The notes below the pieces were generated by a model. The model did no database searches, was not told where the DNA came from, and saw nothing but the letters and a program-made list of their open reading frames with translations. DNA of 26,332 bases from Clostridiales bacterium UBA7273 (GTDB lineage: Bacteria > Bacillota > Clostridia > Oscillospirales > Oscillospiraceae). Each line of letters starts with the position of its first letter. Within the stretch, counting starts at the first letter, position 1. This document shows, piece after piece, positions 20,924 through 26,332 of this stretch. The translations under genes were made by a program, and so were the position numbers. Location of the stretch: positions 1 through 26,332 of the forward strand of contig DKRV01000018.1 of the NCBI GenBank assembly GCA_002472405.1, read 5' to 3'.

Positions 20924-21375
20924 TTCTCTTCCTCACTTAGAAAACAAGTCATCAAAACGGCATCCTCCTTCGGCAGGCTGTAGTACCCCTTTCGCCTGCC
21001 GACCTCGATGTAACCGTGTTTTTTATATAAGCTCTGCGCCGGCACATTGCCAAGGCGCACCTCCAGTGTTAAAAAGTTGAGCTTTGCAGCCTCAGCTCGT
21101 GCACGAAGCTCGTCAAGCAGCATATCGGCTATTCCCTCGCGCCGCCTGTCCGGCGACACGGCGACGTTAGATATATACCCCTCGTCAAGGACGTACATAA
21201 GGCCGACATAGCCCACAGCCCTGCCCTCTTCGTCCTCGGCGGCAAGAAAAACATGCATGGAGTCCGTCAGCTGAGCCGTAAGCTGCTCGCGCGTCCACGG
21301 CAGCGAAAAGCACTGCTGCTCGATGCGCAGGATATCGTCAATGTGCTCGGCTCTTGTATCGACAATGCGCACCAT
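20920..21375 (-). CDS. rimI: RimI-type ribosomal protein alanine N-acetyltransferase
   Basis: The 151-residue GNAT enzyme carries the RimI signature order: IEQQCFSLPWTREQL at the N-terminus, ISNVAVSPDRRREGIADMLL (acetyl-CoA motif A with R/Q-x-x-G-x-A variation) and SLYKKHGYIEVGRRKGYY. It acetylates an N-terminal alanine, classically of ribosomal protein S18. The ATG at 21375 overlaps the preceding stop (TGATG) and has GAGGAG 8 bases upstream, so an in-frame GTG one codon earlier is not used. Linkage to tsaD is standard. Confidence 0.92.
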   Translation of the reverse strand: MVRIVDTRAEHIDDILRIEQQCFSLPWTREQLTAQLTDSMHVFLAAEDEEGRAVGYVGLMYVLDEGYISNVAVSPDRRREGIADMLLDELRARAEAAKLNFLTLEVRLGNVPAQSLYKKHGYIEVGRRKGYYSLPKEDAVLMTCFLSEEEK

Positions 21376-22157
21376 CACATATTCTCCTCGCGCAGCTCGT
21401 CAATGACGGCGAGAGTCTCATCCTCAATGCGCAGAACGCACTTTTTCCAGCCTATCGGCAGCGTCGGCGGATAGATATCCTCATCGGCAAGGCACATTAT
21501 GCGCTCGTCCATATCCTGATATTCGTCCGACAGCTTCTGCGCCTGAAGCGCCGTCATACACAACACTACATCGCAGCGTTCGATAAGCTCGCGCGTTACC
21601 GGCACAGGATAGCCGTGCGGCAGCCTTATATCGAGCGCTTCGCAGCACTTTTTCACACGCGGATTTATCTCATCCCTAACGTCGATCCCTGCCGAATACG
21701 CCATGACCTCCGGGCAGTAATCGCCCTTTGACGAGTTAAATACCGCTTCTGCAACAAGCGACATGCTGTTATCATCGCACACAAACAGTATGCTTTTTAC
21801 GTCAATGCCGCCAAAACCGTAAAGCTCGGACTGGCGCTCGTCCCAGCGCTCAAGGCTGCGGTCGCCGGCCTGGCTTTCGATATGGTGCGTAAGCTCATGA
21901 TGGAGCGTGCTCCTTAAACGACGGCGGAAGGTCTCATCATCCATGTCGCCGTAAAGTTCGACAAACGAGCCGTAGTACAGCTCTATATGCCGCCCCATTT
22001 TATCGCGGAAATACATGCCGAGCGTGTATCTTCCGTCGTTGCTGCGCACGGCATCCTCAACGAAGCTGACGCCGCCGTTTAAGTTTTTGAATATTTCCTC
22101 GGGCAGCTCGTCAACAAGATCGTCGAGAACGTCCCCGGCTTGTTCATAAGTCAGCAT
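21375..22157 (-). CDS. Fusion of a small zinc metallopeptidase and a degenerate low-molecular-weight tyrosine phosphatase
   Basis: The 260-residue protein has two parts. Residues 1-115 resemble minimal zincin-type metallopeptidases (PF06262-like), with LHHELTHHIESQ giving a complete HExxH (His87, Glu88, His91). Residues 121-255 resemble low-molecular-weight protein tyrosine phosphatase/arsenate reductase: ILFVCDDNSMSLVAEAVF, AYSAGID, then CDVVLCMT. The normal loop CX5R(S) has catalytic Cys127 but Ser133 in place of the Arg. The general-acid Asp region is altered to DEDIYPP (Asp225/Asp227), so phosphatase activity is doubtful. GGAGG lies 7 bases before the ATG at 22157, which overlaps the polA stop as TGATG; the 3' end overlaps rimI likewise. 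Its substrate and role are unknown. It could be a protease guided by a phospho-ligand-binding pseudo-phosphatase. Confidence 0.75.
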   Translation of the reverse strand: MLTYEQAGDVLDDLVDELPEEIFKNLNGGVSFVEDAVRSNDGRYTLGMYFRDKMGRHIELYYGSFVELYGDMDDETFRRRLRSTLHHELTHHIESQAGDRSLERWDERQSELYGFGGIDVKSILFVCDDNSMSLVAEAVFNSSKGDYCPEVMAYSAGIDVRDEINPRVKKCCEALDIRLPHGYPVPVTRELIERCDVVLCMTALQAQKLSDEYQDMDERIMCLADEDIYPPTLPIGWKKCVLRIEDETLAVIDELREENM

Positions 22158-24706
22158 CAGTGTGCCTCCGCCCAGCTGTGGCCTATTTTCGCATCGACCG
22201 TGAGCGGTACGCTGAGCCTGGCAGCTCCGCTCATCTCCTCGCGCAGAATGTCTGCAACGGTCTGCGCCTCATTCTCGGGACATTCGCAGATAAGCTCGTC
22301 ATGCACCTGCAAAATGAGCCTTGCCTTTAGTCCCTCGGCTTTGAGCCTGTTATACACATTCACCATTGCAAGCTTTATTATATCCGCCGCAGTGCCCTGG
22401 ATTGGCATATTCAGCGCAACGCGCTCGCCAAACGATCTTGTGTTGAAATTCGACGATTTAAGCTCCGGCAGATCGCGGCGGCGCGAATAGATCGTCGTGA
22501 CATATCCGTCCTGCTTTGCCTTTTCGACGATGGACTTCATATAGTCGCGCACACCGTCGTATTTATTTAAATACGCATCCATGTACGCCTTTGCCTCACC
22601 CTGCGTTACGCCGATATCCTGCGCAAGCGACCACGGTGATATGCCGTAGACTATGCCGAAGTTTACGGCCTTTGCGCGGCTGCGCTGCAAGGGCGTTACC
22701 TCATCGATCGGCGTATTAAACACCTGTGAAGCCGTAACTGTGTGTATATCTTCTCCGCTTAAAAAGGCCGCGCGCATATGCTCATCGCCGGATATGTGCG
22801 CAAGCAGCCTCAGCTCTATCTGACTGTAGTCGGCATCGACAAGGACATTGCCCTTAGATGCAATGAACATCTCGCGGATATGACTTCCAAGCTCTTTGCG
22901 GATCGGTATGTTCTGAAGATTCGGGTCGGTGCTTGACAGTCGGCCGGTCGCCGTAACGGTCATCTGGAACTTGGTTCTTATCCTGCCGTCCGGGTCAATG
23001 AGCTTCAAAAGTCCATCAGCATAGGTGCTCTTGAGCTTTGTTAGCATGCGGTAATCGAGGATCATGTTTACTATCGGGTGCTTGCCGCGCAGCTTTTCAA
23101 GCACATCGGCATTTGTGCTCCAGCCGGTTTTTGTTTTTTTGCCTGCCGGGAGCATGAGCTTATCGAAAAGCACTTCACCAAGCTGCTTGGGCGAATTGAT
23201 GTTGAACTCACACCCGGCATGCTCGTATATGGCGCTTTCAAGCTGCGCGATCGTGCCGGTCAGGCTTTCGCCAAAGCTCACGAGTGCCGCCTTATCTATC
23301 ATAAAGCCCTGCTCCTGCATATCGGCCAGAACGCGGCACAAAGGCATTTCTATCTCGTAAAAGAGCTTCGTCATGCCGAGCTCTTCAAGCTTTTTCTCGG
23401 TCACCGGGCGCAGTCTGTACACTGCTTCCGCTCCGTCGAGCTCCGCGCCGCAATAGCCCATGCTGAGCCTGCCGAGGCTGTAATCTCCGGCAGTTGCATC
23501 AAGCAGGTAGCCTGCAAGCGCCGTATCGTATACAAAGCCGTCAAGCGGCAGCTTCTCGGCAATGAGCTGTGTCATCAGGTTCTTTACATTGTGCGACATC
23601 TTCTTCACATCGCCGGAAAACACAAAGCTCAGAAGCCTTGAATAGTCGTCTCCGAGGCTGCTCCAGCGCGCAAGGTACACGGCCTTGCCGTCGCATATCT
23701 CAATGCTGTCAAAGCTCTCGTCAGCCGTTACGGCGATCTCGTCAGCGTTCCGAACGGCATTCACTATCTCGTCAAACGAGGCGTCTTCAACATGAGCAAT
23801 GCGCTCTGTCATTGCCTTCTGCGCGCTCTCGGTGCTTTCGCTCACGCCCCATTTTTCGATAAATTTATTAAATCCGAGCTTTTTGAGCACATCGTACAGC
23901 TCTGGCTTATAGTCCTCGCTCCACTTCGCATCCTCGGGCGCAAACTCTATCGGCGCATCGGTGTGTATCGTTGCAAGCTCATAGGATAAAAAGGCGCTCT
24001 CCCTGCCTTCTCGCAGTTTTTTGCGCATGCCCTCTTTTACATCTATGGTGTCAAGCCCGGCATAAATGGTTTCAATATCTTTATACTTCTGCACAAGCCC
24101 CATAGCCGTTTTTTCGCCTACTCCCGGCACGCCGGGGATGTTATCCGAGCTGTCGCCCATCAGAGCCTTGAGATCGATAATGTGCTTTGGCTCGAAGCCG
24201 TACTCGTCAAAAAACAGCTTTGGAGTATACTCGGTCGTCGTTGTCTGGCCCATGCGGCTTTTGACATGGCAGACATGTGTTGTTTCACTTATAAGCTGGA
24301 AGCTGTCCTTATCTCCGGTGACGATGCGGCAATCCCAGCCGACTGCGCTGCATCGCGCAGCGACCGTGCCGAGCAGGTCATCGGCCTCGTAGCCATCAAG
24401 CTCAATGCGCAGGATGCCCATTGCGTCAAGCACCTGCTTGAGTATCGGCATCTGAACGGCCAGCTCCTCGGGCATGCCCTTGCGCTGAGCCTTATATCCG
24501 GCGTATCTCAAGTGCCGGAACGTCGGCGCTTTGAGATCAAACGCAACGCACACAGCCTCGGGCTTTTCATCGTCAAGCAGCTTGCGGAGTATGGCAAGGA
24601 AGCCGTACACGCCGTTTGTGGGCGTTCCGTCGGGCGCCGTGAGGGCGCGTATGCCGTAAAACGCGCGGTTTACTATGCTGTTTCCGTCAAGTATCAAAAG
24701 TTTCAT
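22157..24706 (-). CDS. polA: DNA polymerase I
   Basis: The 849-residue enzyme fills gaps and removes RNA primers. The N-terminal 5' nuclease (about 1-290) has LLILDGNSIVNRAFYGI and GYEADDLLGTVA. The middle proofreading domain (about 310-480) lacks the DxE motif (IAVTADESFDSIEI) and has HNVKNLMTQL where an Asp is needed, so the 3'-5' exonuclease is probably inactive, as in many Gram-positive PolA. The polymerase is intact: VLVDADYSQIELRLLAHISG (motif A), RAKAVNFGIVYG (motif B), LQVHDELICE (motif C). The second ATG (24706) is chosen over 24709 because AGGTGA spacing is better. It overlaps the uvrB stop and the next gene. Coupling to uvrB fits nucleotide excision repair, where PolA refills the gap. 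Confidence 0.96.
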   Translation of the reverse strand: MKLLILDGNSIVNRAFYGIRALTAPDGTPTNGVYGFLAILRKLLDDEKPEAVCVAFDLKAPTFRHLRYAGYKAQRKGMPEELAVQMPILKQVLDAMGILRIELDGYEADDLLGTVAARCSAVGWDCRIVTGDKDSFQLISETTHVCHVKSRMGQTTTTEYTPKLFFDEYGFEPKHIIDLKALMGDSSDNIPGVPGVGEKTAMGLVQKYKDIETIYAGLDTIDVKEGMRKKLREGRESAFLSYELATIHTDAPIEFAPEDAKWSEDYKPELYDVLKKLGFNKFIEKWGVSESTESAQKAMTERIAHVEDASFDEIVNAVRNADEIAVTADESFDSIEICDGKAVYLARWSSLGDDYSRLLSFVFSGDVKKMSHNVKNLMTQLIAEKLPLDGFVYDTALAGYLLDATAGDYSLGRLSMGYCGAELDGAEAVYRLRPVTEKKLEELGMTKLFYEIEMPLCRVLADMQEQGFMIDKAALVSFGESLTGTIAQLESAIYEHAGCEFNINSPKQLGEVLFDKLMLPAGKKTKTGWSTNADVLEKLRGKHPIVNMILDYRMLTKLKSTYADGLLKLIDPDGRIRTKFQMTVTATGRLSSTDPNLQNIPIRKELGSHIREMFIASKGNVLVDADYSQIELRLLAHISGDEHMRAAFLSGEDIHTVTASQVFNTPIDEVTPLQRSRAKAVNFGIVYGISPWSLAQDIGVTQGEAKAYMDAYLNKYDGVRDYMKSIVEKAKQDGYVTTIYSRRRDLPELKSSNFNTRSFGERVALNMPIQGTAADIIKLAMVNVYNRLKAEGLKARLILQVHDELICECPENEAQTVADILREEMSGAARLSVPLTVDAKIGHSWAEAH

Positions 24707-26332
24707 CATTTCACCTCGCCGCGCAGGCGGACGATCTCGTCTCTAAGCTGAGCCGCAAGCTCGAATTCAAGCATTTTTGCCGCGGCTTTCATTTCCTTTT
24801 CGAGCTTTTCGATAAGCTCCTTACGCTCTGATTTTGTGAGCTTCACTCCATCGGCACGGCGCAGAGTTTTCTCGCTCTCGCTTGATATCTCGATAAGCTC
24901 GCGAACACTTTTTACTATCGTTTTCGGCACGATGCCGTGCTCTGCGTTATATGCAGCCTGCTTTGCGCGGCGGCGCTCGGTTTCGTCGATCGCATGGCGC
25001 ATCGACCGCGTAACCGTATCGGCATACATGATAACCGTGCCCTCGGCGTTGCGCGCGGCGCGGCCGATGGTCTGGATAAGGCTCGTTTCACTTCTAAGGA
25101 AGCCCTCCTTATCGGCATCCAGGATTGCAACAAGGCTGACCTCCGGGAGGTCAAGTCCCTCGCGCAGAAGGTTAATGCCGACAAGCACGTCAAAGTCGCC
25201 GAGGCGCAGACTGCGGATTATCTCTATACGCTCTATCGCGCCGATATCGTGGTGCATGTATCTGCACTTTATGCCGGCTGCGCCGAGGTACTCGGTAAGA
25301 TCCTCAGCCATTTTCTTGGTGAGCGTCGTTACCAGAGTGCGCTGGCCCTTTTCGATGCGTATATTGATCTCGCTTATAAGATCGTCTATCTGCCCCTCTA
25401 TCGGGCGCACGGATATCTCGGGGTCGAGCAGGCCGGTCGGGCGGATTATCTGCTCGGCTATCTGCCCTGCCCTTTCGCGCTCGTAATCGCCGGGAGTTGC
25501 GGAGACATACACAGCCTGATTTATGCGCTCCTGAAATTCCTCGAATTTAAGCGGCCGGTTATCATACGCCGACGGCAGACGGAAGCCGTATTCAACCAGG
25601 GACTCCTTGCGCGCGTGGTCGCCGCGGTACATTGCCCTGACCTGCGGCAGAGTGACGTGGCTTTCGTCAACAAACAGCAGAAAATCCTTCGGAAAGTAAT
25701 CGAGCAGCGTCATGGGAGCAGAGCCTGCCGGGCGGTTTGAGATTATGCGCGAATAGTTCTCTATGCCCGAGCAATAGCCAAGCTCCTGCATCATTTCGAT
25801 ATCGTAATTTGTGCGCTGCGATATGCGCTGAGCTTCAAGCAGCTTGCCGTTATCCTGAAAGTATTTCACGCGCGCGGCGCACTCGGCACGGATATCGTCG
25901 ATAGCGCGCGCCATTTTGTCACGGCTAACGACATAGTGGCTGGCCGGGTATATCGCAGCGTGGTTCAGATAGCGTACGGGCGCGCCGGTAACGACGTTCA
26001 CCTCGCTTATTCTGTCCACCTCATCGCCGAAAAACTCGACACGGATGGCCTTATCCGTTGCATAAGCCGGGAATATCTCGACCGTGTCGCCGCGGACGCG
26101 GAACATGTTTCGCTCGAAAGCAATGTCATTTCGCTCATAGCGTATCTCGATGAGCTTGCGCAGAAGCTCGTCGAAATTGCGCGTCTGCCCCGGGCGCAGG
26201 GATATGACCATGTTTTTATAGTCGATCGGGTCGCCGAGACCGTAGATGCACGAGACGGATGCAACGACTATGACGTCGCGCCGCTCGAAAAGGCTCGACG
26301 TTGCACTGTGGCGCAGGCGCTCGATCTCGTCG
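24706..26332 (-). CDS. uvrB: UvrABC system protein B, N-terminus outside window
   Basis: UvrB is the damage-verifying helicase-like subunit of excision repair. About 541 C-terminal residues are visible; the gene runs off the right edge before the Walker A motif. Landmarks are SVSCIYGLGDP near the edge, LLFVDESHVTLPQV (Walker B/DESH), AVYVSATPGDYE, VGINLLREGLDLPEVSLVAI, SLIQTIGRAARN (helicase motifs V and VI), and a C-terminal UVR domain (MKAAAKMLEFELAAQLRDEI) that contacts UvrC. The frame is continuous, with no interruption. It overlaps polA and leads this housekeeping operon in the visible part. Confidence 0.97.
   Translation of the reverse strand, partial: DEIERLRHSATSSLFERRDVIVVASVSCIYGLGDPIDYKNMVISLRPGQTRNFDELLRKLIEIRYERNDIAFERNMFRVRGDTVEIFPAYATDKAIRVEFFGDEVDRISEVNVVTGAPVRYLNHAAIYPASHYVVSRDKMARAIDDIRAECAARVKYFQDNGKLLEAQRISQRTNYDIEMMQELGYCSGIENYSRIISNRPAGSAPMTLLDYFPKDFLLFVDESHVTLPQVRAMYRGDHARKESLVEYGFRLPSAYDNRPLKFEEFQERINQAVYVSATPGDYERERAGQIAEQIIRPTGLLDPEISVRPIEGQIDDLISEINIRIEKGQRTLVTTLTKKMAEDLTEYLGAAGIKCRYMHHDIGAIERIEIIRSLRLGDFDVLVGINLLREGLDLPEVSLVAILDADKEGFLRSETSLIQTIGRAARNAEGTVIMYADTVTRSMRHAIDETERRRAKQAAYNAEHGIVPKTIVKSVRELIEISSESEKTLRRADGVKLTKSERKELIEKLEKEMKAAAKMLEFELAAQLRDEIVRLRGEVK

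Noticed and set aside
1..26332. CRISPR array or insertion sequence
   Set aside because: No regularly spaced repeats with unique spacers and no transposase were seen; the only repeats are the 12-base pair at 6717, the 10-base pair at 2376 and the 61-base pair at 7264.

Overview
The window looks like a moderately GC-rich, low-copy-repeat segment of a Gram-positive Clostridia chromosome, probably from the Oscillospiraceae/Ruminococcaceae area. The evidence is strong AGGAGG-type ribosome binding sites, tightly overlapping operons, an S-layer-homology (SLH) anchored exoprotein, a lipoprotein, an EFR1-type flavodoxin/ferredoxin pair, and the order uvrB-polA-...-rimI-tsaD-radC. The genus assignment is inference.

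Positions 1-6877 are the integrase-proximal end of a temperate prophage (or related integrative element) inserted at the 3' end of ssrA (tmRNA, 6878-7225, minus strand). From left to right it holds a minus-strand operon of mostly small early genes (1-2267: membrane peptides, a SleB-like wall hydrolase, an HNH-like zinc protein, an HTH protein). Next comes a genetic switch with two back-to-back near-consensus sigma-70 promoters and repeated operator-like sequence (2362-2450), then a CI-like repressor (2474-2863). After that is a cargo unit with its own promoter: a 662-residue membrane-anchored protein with two SWIM zinc fingers and an Mrr-type nuclease domain, followed by a 55-residue partner (2969-5136). 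The end of the element has a minus-strand XRE regulator with a 34-residue protein, and a zinc-ribbon tyrosine integrase (5613-6716). The SWIM-Mrr unit is the best candidate here for an undescribed system, most likely an anti-phage or superinfection-exclusion cargo.

Positions 6878-9289 (minus strand) hold ssrA, ppiB, smpB and a HAD-IIA phosphatase, so tmRNA and its protein partner SmpB are encoded together. Positions 9413-15781 (plus) form an operon of a GH2 glycosidase, a lipoprotein and a large secreted lipase-3-like protein with three SLH repeats, ended by a strong terminator. Then come an EamA transporter with a palindrome over its promoter, a convergent flavodoxin/EFR1 operon, a divergent MerR regulator, and tRNA-Thr(CGT) with its own promoter.

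Positions 19239-26332 (minus) are a head-to-tail housekeeping operon read as uvrB (cut by the right edge), polA, a metallopeptidase fused to a degenerate low-molecular-weight tyrosine phosphatase, rimI, tsaD, radC. Adjacent genes overlap or nearly touch. All functional statements rest on reading motifs by eye; no database search was run.
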